Numbered from the stretch's first letter, positions 35,998 to 45,018 are shown. The stretch: 64,000 nt of DNA from Novosphingobium sp. 32-60-15 (GCF_002280675.1 NZ_NCEN01000003.1:1-64000), one strand, 5' to 3'. Translations and numbers: made by a program. The notes: a model not told the origin generated them from the letters alone.

Positions 35998-38403
35998 ATG
36001 AATCTTTATCCTCTGCTTCCCTTGCGTGACATCGTGGTATTCCCCGGCATGGTCGTGCCGTTGTTCGTCGGGCGTGAAAAGTCCGTCGCAGCGCTTGAAG
36101 CGGCAATGGCTGGCAACAAGGATATCTTCCTGCTCGCCCAGCTTGATCCGGGTTGCGATGATCCTGACCGCGATGATCTGTATGAAACCGGCGTCATCGC
36201 CTCGGTCCTGCAGTTGCTAAAATTGCCTGATGGCACTGTACGTGTGCTTGTCGAAGGCAAGGACCGCGCCAAGCTGCACGATCTGCGCGAAGAAACCACC
36301 AGCAATGGCCTGATGCTGATTGCGCAAGTCGAACAGCTAGAACCCGTGGTCGCCACCAGCACCGAAATACAGGCGATGATGCGCTCGGTCGTCGATCAGT
36401 TCGCCGAATATGCCAAACTCTCAAAGAAGCTGCCGCAGGATGCTGGCGGCCAATTGGGTGATATCGAAGATGCTGGAAAGCTGGCGGATTCCGCTGCTGC
36501 CAATCTGGCGGTAAAGGTCGCGGACAAACAGGCTGTGCTGTCTGAAGCTGATCCGCTCAAGCGTCTTGAAATGGTGCTCTCCTTCATGGAGGGTGAACTT
36601 GGCGTGCTGCAAGTTGAACGCAAGATCCGTGGCCGCGTGAAGCGCCAGATGGAAAAGACCCAGCGCGAGTATTACCTCAACGAACAGTTGAAGGCGATCC
36701 AGTCCGAACTGGGCGGTGGTGACGATGGCGAAGCCAACGAAATCGCCGAACTGGCTGAAAAGATTGATAAGCTCAAGCTGTCGAAAGAAGCGCGGACCAA
36801 AGCTCAGGCCGAGCTGAAAAAGCTCAAAGGCATGCAGCCGATGAGCGCCGAAGCCACTGTCATCCGCAATTACCTTGATGTTCTGCTTGGCCTGCCATGG
36901 GGCAAGAAGAGCAAGCTGAAGCGCGATCTGCCAGCCGCGCAGGCCGTGCTTGATGCCGATCACTATGCGCTCGACAAAGTCAAAGACCGCATCATCGAAT
37001 ATCTGGCGGTGCAGGCGCGTACCAACAAACTCAAAGGCCCGATCCTGTGCCTCGTCGGCCCTCCGGGCGTCGGCAAGACGTCGCTTGGCAAATCCATTGC
37101 TAAGGCAACGGGCCGCGAATTCATTCGCCAATCGCTGGGCGGTGTGCGCGACGAAGCGGAAATCCGTGGTCACCGCCGGACCTATATCGGCTCACTGCCG
37201 GGCAAGATTGTCACCAACTTGCGCAAAGCGGGGGCATCCAACCCGCTGTTCCTGCTCGATGAAATTGACAAGCTTGGTCAGGATTTCCGTGGCGATCCTG
37301 CCTCGGCGCTTCTCGAGGTGCTTGACCCTGAACAGAACTCGAAGTTCCAGGATCATTACCTTGAACTCGACATTGATCTGTCAGACGTGATGTTTGTCTG
37401 CACGGCCAACAGCCTCAATCTGCCGCAGCCGTTGCTGGATCGCATGGAAATCATCCGGCTTGAAGGATATACCGAGGACGAGAAGGTCCAGATTGCCGAG
37501 CGTCATCTGATTGCCAAGCAGATCGAAGCCCACGGCCTTAAAAAGGGTGAGTTCGAGCTGACGCATCAAGCACTGCGGGATCTCATCCGCTATTACACGC
37601 GCGAAGCTGGCGTTCGCACGCTGGAGCGTGAAATCGCGCGTCTGGCCCGCAAATCGCTGCGCCAGATCCTTGAGGGCAAAACCAAGAGCGTCACTGTAAC
37701 GCCTGAAAACCTTGATGAATTCGCTGGCGTTCGCAAATACCGCCATGGCGTTTCTGACGAGGAAAATCAGGTTGGCGCAGTCACCGGCCTTGCTTGGACC
37801 GAGGTCGGTGGTGAATTGCTGACCATCGAATGTGTGACCGTACCCGGCAAGGGCGCGGTGCGCACCACGGGCAAGCTTGGCGAAGTGATGAGCGAAGGCG
37901 TGCAAATGGCGTTCAGCTTCGTCAAAGCGCGTAGCCCTGCATATGGCATCAAGCCATCGATCTTCCAGCGCAAGGACCTGCACATCCATTTGCCCGAAGG
38001 CGCGGTGCCCAAAGACGGGCCAAGCGCCGGCATCGGCATGGTCACCGCCATGATTTCAACGCTTACCGGTATTCCGGTGCGCGCAGACATTGCGATGACG
38101 GGTGAAGTCACTTTGCGCGGGCGGGTGCTGGCAATCGGCGGCTTGAAGGAAAAGCTGCTGGCGGCCTTGCGCGGCGGCATCAAAACGGTGTTGATCCCCG
38201 AAGAAAACCGTAAAGATCTTGCCGAGATTCCGGCAAACATCAAAGAAGGCTTGGAGATCATTCCGGTCAGCCACGTGGACGAAGTTCTGGCGCATGCCCT
38301 TACTTCCAAACACCAGCCGATTGAATGGACCGAAGCCGACGATCTGGCGACCCAGCCAGGCCAGCTTGCCGCAGGCCAGGTGCCCTCGCACACGGCACAC
38401 TGA
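35998..38403 (+). CDS. lon: ATP-dependent protease La
   Basis: Homohexameric AAA+ protease degrading misfolded and regulatory proteins, 801 residues from ATG 35998 (MNLYPLLPLRD). The N-terminal LON substrate domain covers about 1-200. Walker A is GPPGVGKTSL at about 354, and the protease domain has the catalytic serine in DGPSAGIG (about 676) and lysine in GLKEKLLAALRGG (about 719). An open frame upstream to 35920 includes the promoter and is not used. hupB follows, the usual neighbour. Confidence 0.97.
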   Translation: MNLYPLLPLRDIVVFPGMVVPLFVGREKSVAALEAAMAGNKDIFLLAQLDPGCDDPDRDDLYETGVIASVLQLLKLPDGTVRVLVEGKDRAKLHDLREETTSNGLMLIAQVEQLEPVVATSTEIQAMMRSVVDQFAEYAKLSKKLPQDAGGQLGDIEDAGKLADSAAANLAVKVADKQAVLSEADPLKRLEMVLSFMEGELGVLQVERKIRGRVKRQMEKTQREYYLNEQLKAIQSELGGGDDGEANEIAELAEKIDKLKLSKEARTKAQAELKKLKGMQPMSAEATVIRNYLDVLLGLPWGKKSKLKRDLPAAQAVLDADHYALDKVKDRIIEYLAVQARTNKLKGPILCLVGPPGVGKTSLGKSIAKATGREFIRQSLGGVRDEAEIRGHRRTYIGSLPGKIVTNLRKAGASNPLFLLDEIDKLGQDFRGDPASALLEVLDPEQNSKFQDHYLELDIDLSDVMFVCTANSLNLPQPLLDRMEIIRLEGYTEDEKVQIAERHLIAKQIEAHGLKKGEFELTHQALRDLIRYYTREAGVRTLEREIARLARKSLRQILEGKTKSVTVTPENLDEFAGVRKYRHGVSDEENQVGAVTGLAWTEVGGELLTIECVTVPGKGAVRTTGKLGEVMSEGVQMAFSFVKARSPAYGIKPSIFQRKDLHIHLPEGAVPKDGPSAGIGMVTAMISTLTGIPVRADIAMTGEVTLRGRVLAIGGLKEKLLAALRGGIKTVLIPEENRKDLAEIPANIKEGLEIIPVSHVDEVLAHALTSKHQPIEWTEADDLATQPGQLAAGQVPSHTAH

Positions 38404-38418
38404 TCGAAGCTACGCTTT

Positions 38419-38453
38419 ACTGCCCGCGCATAGCCACATTGTGCGCGGGCAGT
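38419..38453 (+). terminator. lon terminator-like hairpin
   Basis: A perfect 12-bp stem (ACTGCCCGCGCA with TGCGCGGGCAGT) and 11-base loop, 15 bp after the lon stop. The following sequence has no immediate T-run, although GTTTTTG comes about 20 bp later. Confidence 0.6.
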
Positions 38454-38513
38454 CCGGCTTCGCAAAAGTGGCTGTTTTTGGGCTGGATTGAGCCTGCCTT
38501 TCGTTATTAACCT

Positions 38514-38532
38514 TTGACAGAAACGCGTTTCT
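38514..38532 (+). promoter_or_regulatory. hupB promoter region with abutting palindrome
   Basis: A consensus -35 TTGACA (38514-38519) runs into AGAAACGCGTTTCT (38519-38532), a perfect 14-bp palindrome placed where an operator would block RNA polymerase. The -10 (TTTCTT-like) is poor. hupB starts 75 bp downstream. Confidence 0.45.
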
Positions 38533-38607
38533 CAGGTTTCTTCGCCGCCACCCGAAAGGCGATTCAAACCCAACCTTTCACAAGAAAAATCGTAGGGGGT
38601 TCCGCGA

Positions 38608-38880
38608 ATGAACAAAAATGATCTGATCGGCGCTGTTGCCGATGTAAGCGGTCTATCGAAGAGCGATGCAACCAAGGCAGTCGAAGCTGTTTTTGAATCG
38701 ATCACAAACGCGCTGACCAAGGGCGATGAAGTCCGTCTGGTCGGCTTTGGCACGTTTGCCGTTGCGAAGCGCAAGGCATCAATAGGTCGCAACCCGCGTA
38801 CGGGTGAGCCGATGTCGATCAAAGCATCGTCCCAGCCCAAGTTCAAGGCTGGCAAAGGCCTGAAAGACGCCGTCAACTAA
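38608..38880 (+). CDS. hupB: DNA-binding protein HU
   Basis: 90-residue histone-like HU protein. MNKNDLIGAVADVSGLSKSD begins the dimerisation helices, VRLVGFGTFAVAKRKA forms the central strands and RNPRTGEPMSIKAS is the signature arm that intercalates in DNA. It follows lon, the common order. GGGGGTT precedes the ATG by seven bases. A hairpin with a T6 tract follows the gene. Confidence 0.97.
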   Translation: MNKNDLIGAVADVSGLSKSDATKAVEAVFESITNALTKGDEVRLVGFGTFAVAKRKASIGRNPRTGEPMSIKASSQPKFKAGKGLKDAVN

Positions 38881-38891
38881 CCTGGTGTCTG

Positions 38892-38907
38892 CCCGGCGAA
38901 TGCCGGG
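38892..38907 (+). terminator. First hairpin after hupB
   Basis: CCCGGC-GAAT-GCCGGG, a 6-bp stem with a four-base loop, 11 bp beyond the hupB stop. No T-run follows, so it may act as an mRNA-stability structure. Confidence 0.35.
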
Positions 38908-38935
38908 GATAGCAACACGAAAATACCGCACCAGC

Positions 38936-38958
38936 CCATCGGGCCGATGCGGTTTTTT
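38936..38958 (+). terminator. hupB intrinsic terminator
   Basis: CCGCA pairs with TGCGG, and inside it GCCC pairs with GGGC around an ATC loop, followed by TTTTTT at 38953-38958. It also lies just beyond the stop of the convergent lipoprotein gene. Confidence 0.75.
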
Positions 38959-38974
38959 CATGCCTTTCGTCGGA

Positions 38975-39838
38975 TCAGGGTGCCGTGCGCACCAGCGCCG
39001 TTGGTGGAGTGGCGGTACGCGCATTCACTTTCCAAACCAAGGTCTTGCCCGTTGCAGTAGGGGCTGGGCCTTCGTCAGTATTGTTGGCAAGGATTTCCCC
39101 GTCCGTCACCAGCGTCAGCGCACCATCCAGTGTCGGTATACCGTTTGCTCCTGCCTTCTTCCCGGCACTGTCGCCCGCAGCCGCCGCCATCGCCATAAAC
39201 GGTGATGCTGTAGCACCCGAAGTGAACGCTGGCGCTTCCACCCGCACTGTGCCGTCCGTACGGCGGATCAGCGTGACGAACGGCGTTGCAATCGGAAACT
39301 TTTCGATCATCGGGAACGTGAAATCATGATCTAGCTTTCCGGCGATTGCGTATTCCACCTCGAAGCGACCGTCGCCTTTATCGATCACAGACTTCCAACC
39401 GTGCTGGCGGCGCAACCGCTCGGCAAATTCCTGCGCAGCGCGCGGGTCTGATGGATCGATGCCGCCGAGCATCGATTTCATCATGGCCTCTTCGGACTTT
39501 TGCTTGTCAGTTGCAGCGGCTTTGGCTGACGCTTGCTCTTCGGCCCAAGTGGCTTGCTGGTCGGCGATTTCGTTCTTCGAACATTCGCGCTCATCACCCG
39601 ATGGGTCTGCATAGCAGGGAGTCGGCGCAAATACCGCGTCGCTTGGCTCCTTGCCGCGCTTGTCCGCCGCCATTTTCGATAGCGCAACCAAGTAGATCTC
39701 GCCTTTGTAAGCAAAGCTGAAAGTGCCATCTTTGCGCAAAGCCAAATCTGACGTGAACTTGCCGGGCAACAGCATGCACCCCGCCAACAGAAGCGCCGCT
39801 GCCAAAACCGCCGATATTGCTCCCAAGCGACGCATCAT
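38975..39838 (-). CDS. Predicted lipoprotein of unknown function
   Basis: 287 residues. The N-terminus is a lipoprotein signal peptide with lipobox LLAGC (Cys about residue 21). The mature part has a helical, Ala/Lys-rich stretch (about 95-125) and then a beta-rich region (DGRFEVEYAIAGKLDHDFTFPM). There is no recognised enzymatic motif. The gene faces hupB tail to tail and lies 15 bp from rlmB, upstream on the same strand, with which it may be cotranscribed. It may be an envelope protein specific to this group. Confidence 0.75.
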   Translation of the reverse strand: MMRRLGAISAVLAAALLLAGCMLLPGKFTSDLALRKDGTFSFAYKGEIYLVALSKMAADKRGKEPSDAVFAPTPCYADPSGDERECSKNEIADQQATWAEEQASAKAAATDKQKSEEAMMKSMLGGIDPSDPRAAQEFAERLRRQHGWKSVIDKGDGRFEVEYAIAGKLDHDFTFPMIEKFPIATPFVTLIRRTDGTVRVEAPAFTSGATASPFMAMAAAAGDSAGKKAGANGIPTLDGALTLVTDGEILANNTDEGPAPTATGKTLVWKVNARTATPPTALVRTAP

Positions 39839-39853
39839 GCCTCTCCAGCCAAC

Positions 39854-40669
39854 TCAATTTTCGCGTGTGTAAACCGCATATAAGGCAATCGCTGTAGCGT
39901 TCGACACGTTAAGACTCTCTATCGCAGAGGCCATCGGCAGGCGCGCGATGGCATCGCAATGCTGCGCAACATTGTGGCGAAGTCCTTCGCCTTCGGCACC
40001 CATCACGATTAACACGGGGCCCTTAGGCAGGGCAGACGGGAAGACCGCTTTGCCTTCCCCGTCCAGTCCGATCCGCCAATAGCCTACTTCAGCCATCCGT
40101 TCGAGCGCGCGGGCCAGATTGACCACACGCACCCATGGCACCGTTTCCAGCGCGCCTGAGGCCGACTTTGCCAGTGTGCCCGATTCGACGGGCGAATTGC
40201 GATCTTGCGTTACCAGCGCGGCCACATCGAAAGCGGCACACGAACGCAGAATTGCGCCGACATTGTGCGGATCGGTCACCGAATCGAGCACCACGATCGT
40301 GCGACCTTCGGATTCATCCAGCATGTCATCAAGCGCCACATCATCCAGCGGCAGGCATTCCAGCACCAATCCCTGATGCGGCGCATCCTTCGGCACCAAA
40401 CGTCCCAAATCGGCGGCCTGCGCATATTCTACGGGCAGGGTGCTTGGCAGTTCGGCGTCATTGTCTTCCAGCAATTGCTGGATTGCTTCACGCGTGCCCC
40501 ACAGCTTTTTGGCATCGCGATTGGGATTGGTCAGCGCCGCCTCAATCGCGTGGCGCCCCCACAGGCGCACAACGCCGCCATTGGCGCGGCCTGATCCGCG
40601 ACCATGCTTGTTCCGGGCTTCGCGTCCACGCAGGGACTTGCCCTTTTGTTCATCGTTGTTGCGGGGCAT
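39854..40669 (-). CDS. rlmB: TrmH family 23S rRNA (guanosine-2'-O-) methyltransferase
   Basis: A SPOUT-fold RNA methyltransferase, 271 residues. A basic N-terminal extension precedes a SpoU substrate-binding domain (LWGRHAIEAAL). The knot motifs are VLDSVTDPHNVGAILRSCAAF (motif 1), VLIVMGAEGEGLR (motif 2) and ESLNVSNATAIALY (motif 3). The match to RlmB, which modifies G2251, is good, but TrmH paralogues are hard to separate from sequence. It precedes the lipoprotein gene by 15 bp. Confidence 0.9.
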   Translation of the reverse strand: MPRNNDEQKGKSLRGREARNKHGRGSGRANGGVVRLWGRHAIEAALTNPNRDAKKLWGTREAIQQLLEDNDAELPSTLPVEYAQAADLGRLVPKDAPHQGLVLECLPLDDVALDDMLDESEGRTIVVLDSVTDPHNVGAILRSCAAFDVAALVTQDRNSPVESGTLAKSASGALETVPWVRVVNLARALERMAEVGYWRIGLDGEGKAVFPSALPKGPVLIVMGAEGEGLRHNVAQHCDAIARLPMASAIESLNVSNATAIALYAVYTREN

Positions 40670-40839
40670 CGGCTACCTTTTCTTCGCTAACGTGTAAAAT
40701 CGTGCCGCGCATGCCACTGTGGCCATTGACAGGCAAGCGATGCTTCGCCAAAGGACCGCCTCTCGGCCGGACGGCCTCCTTGTGGGGCCTGCAATTTGAG
40801 AACCCTTTTTAAGGTTTCTTGCACCGGCAGCACTGGTGT

Positions 40840-40925
40840 GGACAGGTGGCCGAGTGGTTAATGGCAGCAGACTGTAAATCTGCCCGCGAGAGCGTACGGT
40901 GGTTCGAATCCACCCCTGTCCACCA
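40840..40925 (+). tRNA. tRNA-Tyr (GTA)
   Basis: An 86-base class II tRNA with an encoded CCA end. The acceptor stem GGACAGG (40840-40846) pairs with CCTGTCC, the discriminator is A, and the anticodon GTA is at 40874-40876. A long variable arm and GGTTCGAATCC T-loop are present. TTGACA occurs about 113 bp upstream, too far to be the obvious promoter; the weak AT-rich stretch near 40800 is more likely. Confidence 0.97.
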
Positions 40926-41053
40926 CCGCTGCAGACAAGGCTTTGTTCCTTAAAGCAGCGGCTATTAAGCTGCTTCAGTGCCGGGGCGATAAGCCTGCGG
41001 TTTGGCCAACCAAGCTTGTTGCATCAGCCGCGTCCTTGCTTAATGCGGTTGCG

Positions 41054-41905
41054 ATGAACACCATTCGCATTCCTGTGTCAGGTGGCCTGCACATTGTCGC
41101 TGACGAGTTTGGTGAGCGTGGCGCGTCTGCTATAATACTTGGTCACGGCGGTGGGCAGACACGGCACAGTTGGGACCGCGCTGGTGTGGAACTGGCGCGC
41201 GCCGGATATCATGTCATCAATTACGATCTGCTCGGCCATGGTGAGAGCGATTGGGAGCCGGATGGCGATTATTCGTTTGCGCGTCGCTCTGCCGATCTCG
41301 AAGCGATTTGCAGCTATGCTGCGCGGCCCGTTGCATTCGTCGGCGCTTCGCTTGGCGGATTAAGCGCTATGGTTGCCGCCTGTCGCGGGCTTGTGCCCGA
41401 TGCGCTGGTGCTCGTCGATATCGTTGCAAAAGTTTCCGAAGCCGGGGTCGGGCGTATATTAAGTTTTATGTCAGCCAGTCCGGATGGGTTTGCGTCAGTT
41501 GAAGAAGCCGCTGATGCGATTGCAGCTTATTATCCAGATCGCCCCCGCCCGACACGTCTTGATGGCTTGGCCAAGAACTTGCGCGACACTGGTGATGGCC
41601 GGTTCCGCTGGCATTGGGACCCGCGCTTTCTGACCGTCGATCACCACGCCGAACGGCTGACAGATTTGCTGGAAGATGCCGCATGGACGCAATCCGTCCC
41701 GACATTGCTGGTGCGCGGGATGAAGTCGGATATCGTCACGGACGAAGGCGTTGCCGATCTCCAGGCGCGAATCACGCACCTTGATATCGCCGATATCGGC
41801 GGGGCCGGGCATATGGTGGCAGGGGACAGCAACGATCTCTTTAACGATGCGGTGCTTGGTTTCCTGAACCGCGTTATGCCGTCAAAACCGCCAATGGCCG
41901 ATTGA
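41054..41905 (+). CDS. Alpha/beta hydrolase family protein
   Basis: 283 residues. The oxyanion-hole block is LGHGGGQTRHSW, the nucleophile elbow is FVGASLGGLSA (Ser at about 100), and the catalytic histidine is in GGAGHMVAGDSND. This is a peroxidase/esterase-like hydrolase; the substrate cannot be predicted. ATG 41054 (MNTIRIPVSGG) is preferred because the frame upstream to 40943 runs into the tRNA-Tyr 3' flank. It is followed by psd 51 bp later. Confidence 0.88.
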   Translation: MNTIRIPVSGGLHIVADEFGERGASAIILGHGGGQTRHSWDRAGVELARAGYHVINYDLLGHGESDWEPDGDYSFARRSADLEAICSYAARPVAFVGASLGGLSAMVAACRGLVPDALVLVDIVAKVSEAGVGRILSFMSASPDGFASVEEAADAIAAYYPDRPRPTRLDGLAKNLRDTGDGRFRWHWDPRFLTVDHHAERLTDLLEDAAWTQSVPTLLVRGMKSDIVTDEGVADLQARITHLDIADIGGAGHMVAGDSNDLFNDAVLGFLNRVMPSKPPMAD

Positions 41906-41956
41906 AGTCAGCACTTCGGCGCAAGTTTGCTTGTGGCATCGGGTGCCAGGCCCTAG

Positions 41957-42715
41957 ATGGGGCGAATGTCCGGAGAAATACTTGATAACCGTGGTCGCGG
42001 CACCGCCGGGTGGTCATGGCCATCCATCCATCCCGAAGGCCGCAAGTTCGGCCTCATTGCAGGCGCACTCAGCCTTGGCGCAGCGCTTATGGCGTGGGAA
42101 ACGCTGGCTTGGCCCTTGGCGTTCCTGACGCTGGGCGTGCTGGCGTTTTTCCGCGACCCTGTGCGGGTTACCCCGCGCGATGATCGCTTCATCGTCGCTC
42201 CCGCTGACGGTCTGATCACGCTGATCCAGAAAGTCTCACCCCCGCGTGAACTGTGTGCCGATGATGGCACCGGCGTTCGCGGGATGACAGATGCTCCGGT
42301 TACGCGTGTGTCGATCTTCATGTCCGTGTTCGATGTTCACATCAATCGCACGCCCATTGCGGGCACGATTCGCCGGGTAGTTTATATCCCCGGAAAGTTC
42401 CTCAACGCCGATCTTGATAAGGCCAGCGAAGAGAACGAACGCCAGCATTTCTTGGTGGAGCGCGGCGACGGTGTGCAAATCGGCTTTACCCAGATCGCTG
42501 GCCTTATCGCCCGCCGCATCGTCCCCTTCGTCAAAGGCGGAGACATTGTTGCAGTCGGCCAGCGCGTCGGTCTTATCCGCTTTGGCAGCCGGGTCGACGT
42601 GTATCTGCCTGCTGGCACTGAACCCAAAGTTCTGATGGGCCAACGCATTGTAGCAGGCGAGACTATCCTTGCCGATCTCGGCGATGCTCCCATGATTGAG
42701 GGTGTCGCACAGTGA
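41957..42715 (+). CDS. psd: Phosphatidylserine decarboxylase proenzyme
   Basis: Makes phosphatidylethanolamine. 252 residues, the short alphaproteobacterial form. An N-terminal hydrophobic segment ([15 protein letters not shown]) anchors it. [14 protein letters not shown] and the self-cleavage site RFGSRVD (pyruvoyl-forming Gly-Ser, about residue 213) define the family. ATG 41957 has an alternative at 41966. The stop overlaps the GTG start of pssA by four bases (GTGA), so the two steps of PE synthesis are coupled. Confidence 0.96.
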   Translation: MGRMSGEILDNRGRGTAGWSWPSIHPEGRKFGLIAGALSLGAALMAWETLAWPLAFLTLGVLAFFRDPVRVTPRDDRFIVAPADGLITLIQKVSPPRELCADDGTGVRGMTDAPVTRVSIFMSVFDVHINRTPIAGTIRRVVYIPGKFLNADLDKASEENERQHFLVERGDGVQIGFTQIAGLIARRIVPFVKGGDIVAVGQRVGLIRFGSRVDVYLPAGTEPKVLMGQRIVAGETILADLGDAPMIEGVAQ

Positions 42716-43554
42716 GCACATCGGGCGATCATGAAGTTCCGCGTCGTGGCCGTCTTCCCGGTGGCCTGACTTTGCGGGCGATGACGCCCAACGCGATTAC
42801 AACTGCTGCGCTGTGTTCAGGCCTTACCGGCATCCGCTTTGCCGTTACCGCAGCGTCAGGCACTGATCCGGTGCTCGTTGCCGAAGATTGGCGCAAGGCT
42901 GTAGCCGCGGTCATTGTGGCGGGCCTGCTTGATGGCATTGATGGCCGCATCGCGCGCCTGCTCAAAGCGCAATCGCGGTTCGGGGCGGAACTTGATAGCC
43001 TGGCTGACAATGTCTCGTTTGGTGTAGCGCCTGCGCTGATCTTGTTCTTGTGGTCATTGCAAGAAGCGCCGCGCATCGGCTGGTTTGCTGCGCTTGCCGT
43101 GGCCATCGCCTGTGCATTGCGGCTTGCCCGGTTCAACGCACAAATCGACGTGGAACATCAACCACACAAATCCGCCGGCTTCCTTACCGGCATTCCAGCA
43201 CCTGTGGCAGCGGGCCTTGCGTTCCTGCCGATGTATTTGTGGATTGCCACCGACGATCCGGTGTTTCGCCTGCCCATCGTGGTTGGACCGTGGCTGGTAG
43301 TGATCGCGTTTCTGATGATTTCGAACATCGCCACGCTTAGCTGGACGTCTTTGCGTCCGCGCCGCAGCGTGCGGCTTGAACTGATCGCCTTGGTCGGCCT
43401 TGTCACCGTCGCGCTTCTTACCGAACCATGGTTGACGCTGGTCAGCATCTGCGTGGTCTATGTCCTGTTCTTACCCATCGGCTTTGTGCGTTATGCCAAA
43501 GTTAAGCGGCAACGCGCAGCGATTGGCCGGACCGAGCCGCTTCCGCCCGCTTAA
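42712..43554 (+). CDS. pssA: CDP-diacylglycerol--serine O-phosphatidyltransferase
   Basis: Makes phosphatidylserine from CDP-diacylglycerol and serine, the substrate of psd. 280 residues from a GTG start. The CDP-alcohol phosphotransferase motif is [18 protein letters not shown] followed by [12 protein letters not shown]. Several membrane helices follow. It overlaps psd by four bases; its 3' end overlaps the convergent small membrane protein gene by 53 bp. Confidence 0.96.
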   Translation: MSTSGDHEVPRRGRLPGGLTLRAMTPNAITTAALCSGLTGIRFAVTAASGTDPVLVAEDWRKAVAAVIVAGLLDGIDGRIARLLKAQSRFGAELDSLADNVSFGVAPALILFLWSLQEAPRIGWFAALAVAIACALRLARFNAQIDVEHQPHKSAGFLTGIPAPVAAGLAFLPMYLWIATDDPVFRLPIVVGPWLVVIAFLMISNIATLSWTSLRPRRSVRLELIALVGLVTVALLTEPWLTLVSICVVYVLFLPIGFVRYAKVKRQRAAIGRTEPLPPA

Positions 43555-43780
43555 GCGCACGGCGCGCTGTACGACGGACCAGTTGGTCTGCGGCAGCACG
43601 AGGGGCAGGGCGCTCGACACTCGTTACATAGACCAGAAATTCGCGGTCCTGCTGCAATGACCGATAGTCGGCCATCAGCGCCGCGATCTGGCTGCGTCGT
43701 CCTTTCATCGTCACAAAGACAGCGGCAATCGCAAAGGTTGCGGCAGCAGCGAAGACGAATGTTGAAAGTAGAGCGAGCAT
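43502..43780 (-). CDS. Small single-helix membrane protein, possible SOS-regulated gene
   Basis: 92 residues. One N-terminal transmembrane helix (about 5-24, LSTFVFAAAATFAIAAVFV) is followed by a positively charged region with a likely coiled coil (SQIAALMADYRSLQQDREFL) and a basic tail. AAGGAAA lies eight bases before the ATG at 43780. The 3' end overlaps pssA by 53 bp on the opposite strand. An alphaproteobacterial LexA-type box lies 131 bp upstream. No family is recognised; the size and topology resemble SOS division inhibitors such as SidA but no sequence similarity is claimed. Confidence 0.6.
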   Translation of the reverse strand: MLALLSTFVFAAAATFAIAAVFVTMKGRRSQIAALMADYRSLQQDREFLVYVTSVERPAPRAAADQLVRRTARRALKRAEAARSGQSLRVAA

Positions 43781-43910
43781 GACGCGATTTCCTTAGCTTT
43801 TCTTTCCGTTCGACCCGTTTCCGATAACTTTATGGAAAGGTCTGTGGAAAACCTGTGGATTGCGATATTGTTCCTGAATAGCCGCTGACTGATTCGGCGT
43901 CGGAACAAAT

Positions 43911-43925
43911 GTTCTCTTTTTGTTC
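43911..43925. promoter_or_regulatory. LexA/SOS box in the rpsB upstream region
   Basis: GTTCTCTTTTTGTTC matches the alphaproteobacterial SOS consensus GTTC-N7-GTTC exactly. It adjoins GAACAAATGTTC (43903-43914). The box lies 131 bp before the 92-residue membrane-protein gene on the minus strand and 269 bp before rpsB on the plus strand. Confidence 0.65.
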
Positions 43926-43953
43926 CTTTCCGTCAAGCGGGAAAACGGTTGAT

Positions 43954-43968
43954 GCACAAATTTTGTGC
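43954..43968. promoter_or_regulatory. Perfect 15-bp palindrome in the rpsB leader region
   Basis: GCACAAATTTTGTGC (7-1-7) stands alone in the intergenic region and could be an operator. No regulator is known for it from this sequence. Confidence 0.35.
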
Positions 43969-44194
43969 GCGCCCGGCTGGCCCTATGGCTCCAAAGCCAA
44001 TCTGTCTTGGCAATTTCAGGGTAGATTTTTCCACACCGCCAGTCTAAGCGCGCCGACGTCGGAGGGTTTTTGCGAACGTCGGGTTCGTGAACGATGCCGA
44101 CAATCCACACGGGAAGCATCTTCACCGGTGCTGCAAGCGGGATCTCCGCAGCAGTTCCAGCTTCCCGGAGGCACAACCGGAAAGGAATTCTCTT

Positions 44195-44953
44195 ATGGCG
44201 GCACCCGTCGTCACGATGCACCAGCTTATCGAAGCCGGCGCGCACTTCGGTCACCAGACCCACCGCTGGAACCCGCGCATGAAGCCGTACATCTTCGGTG
44301 CGCGCAACGGCATCCACATCCTTGATCTGTCGCAGTCGGTGCCTTTGATGGCCCGCGCGCTCGAATTCATCGCTGCAACCGTGCAAAACGGTGGCAAGGT
44401 TCTGTTCGTTGGCACCAAGCGCCAGGCGCAAGAGCCGATCGCACAGGCTGCACGCGCTTCGGGCCAGCACTTCGTCAACCATCGTTGGTTGGGCGGCATG
44501 CTCACCAACTGGAAGACGATCTCGGGTTCGATCAAGCGTTTCAAGGCGCTGGAAGAACAGCTTTCGGGAGACACCACGGGCCTCACCAAGAAGGAAGTCC
44601 TTCAGCTTACGCGCGAACGTGACAAGTTTGAATTGTCGCTCGGCGGCATCCGCGACATGGGCGGCATTCCTGACGTGATGTTCGTGATCGACGCGAACAA
44701 GGAAGAACTCGCCATCAAGGAAGCAAACGTTCTGGGTATCCCGGTCGTTGCCATCCTCGATTCGAACGTTTCGCCAGAAGGCATTGCATTCCCGATCCCG
44801 GCAAACGATGACGCCAGCCGCGCCATCCGTCTGTACTGCGAAGCTGTGGCTGCTGCTGCAACGCGCGGTGGCCGTGATGCCGCAATTGCCTCGGGCGCTG
44901 ACATCGGCGCCATGGCTGAACCGCTTGCTGAAGAAGCCAGCGTCGAGGCCTGA
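44195..44953 (+). CDS. rpsB: 30S ribosomal protein S2
   Basis: 252 residues from ATG 44195 ([19 protein letters not shown]). Family blocks are [17 protein letters not shown], KGxF-like [26 protein letters not shown] and [24 protein letters not shown] provides the ribosome site. An open frame from 44087 is not used. Two hairpins separate it from tsf, the usual pair. Confidence 0.98.
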   Translation: MAAPVVTMHQLIEAGAHFGHQTHRWNPRMKPYIFGARNGIHILDLSQSVPLMARALEFIAATVQNGGKVLFVGTKRQAQEPIAQAARASGQHFVNHRWLGGMLTNWKTISGSIKRFKALEEQLSGDTTGLTKKEVLQLTRERDKFELSLGGIRDMGGIPDVMFVIDANKEELAIKEANVLGIPVVAILDSNVSPEGIAFPIPANDDASRAIRLYCEAVAAAATRGGRDAAIASGADIGAMAEPLAEEASVEA

Positions 44954-44963
44954 TCCGGAATTC

Positions 44964-44996
44964 GCATGACGGTGGCGCAATTTGCCACCGTCATGC
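44964..44996 (+). terminator. Hairpin between rpsB and tsf (1)
   Basis: A perfect 13-bp stem GCATGACGGTGGC/GCCACCGTCATGC with a seven-base loop, 11 bp after the rpsB stop. It lacks a long T-run, so it could be an attenuator or RNA-stability element between rpsB and tsf. Confidence 0.55.
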
Positions 44997-45018
44997 AATT
45001 GTCCCGAATGTGATTTAA

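Larger units (their letters stand above)
43781..44194. other. 414-bp intergenic region before rpsB
   Basis: No gene is supported. The region holds a LexA-type box (43911-43925), three DnaA-box-like 9-mers, and the palindrome GCACAAATTTTGTGC (43954-43968). A 31-codon frame from ATG 43952 lacks a ribosome site. The rpsB leader ends with AAAGGAATTC eight bases before its ATG. Confidence 0.5.

Noticed and set aside
43781..44194. Chromosome replication origin upstream of rpsB
   Set aside because: Only two or three DnaA-like boxes, no dense cluster, and none of the neighbours expected at a sphingomonad origin.
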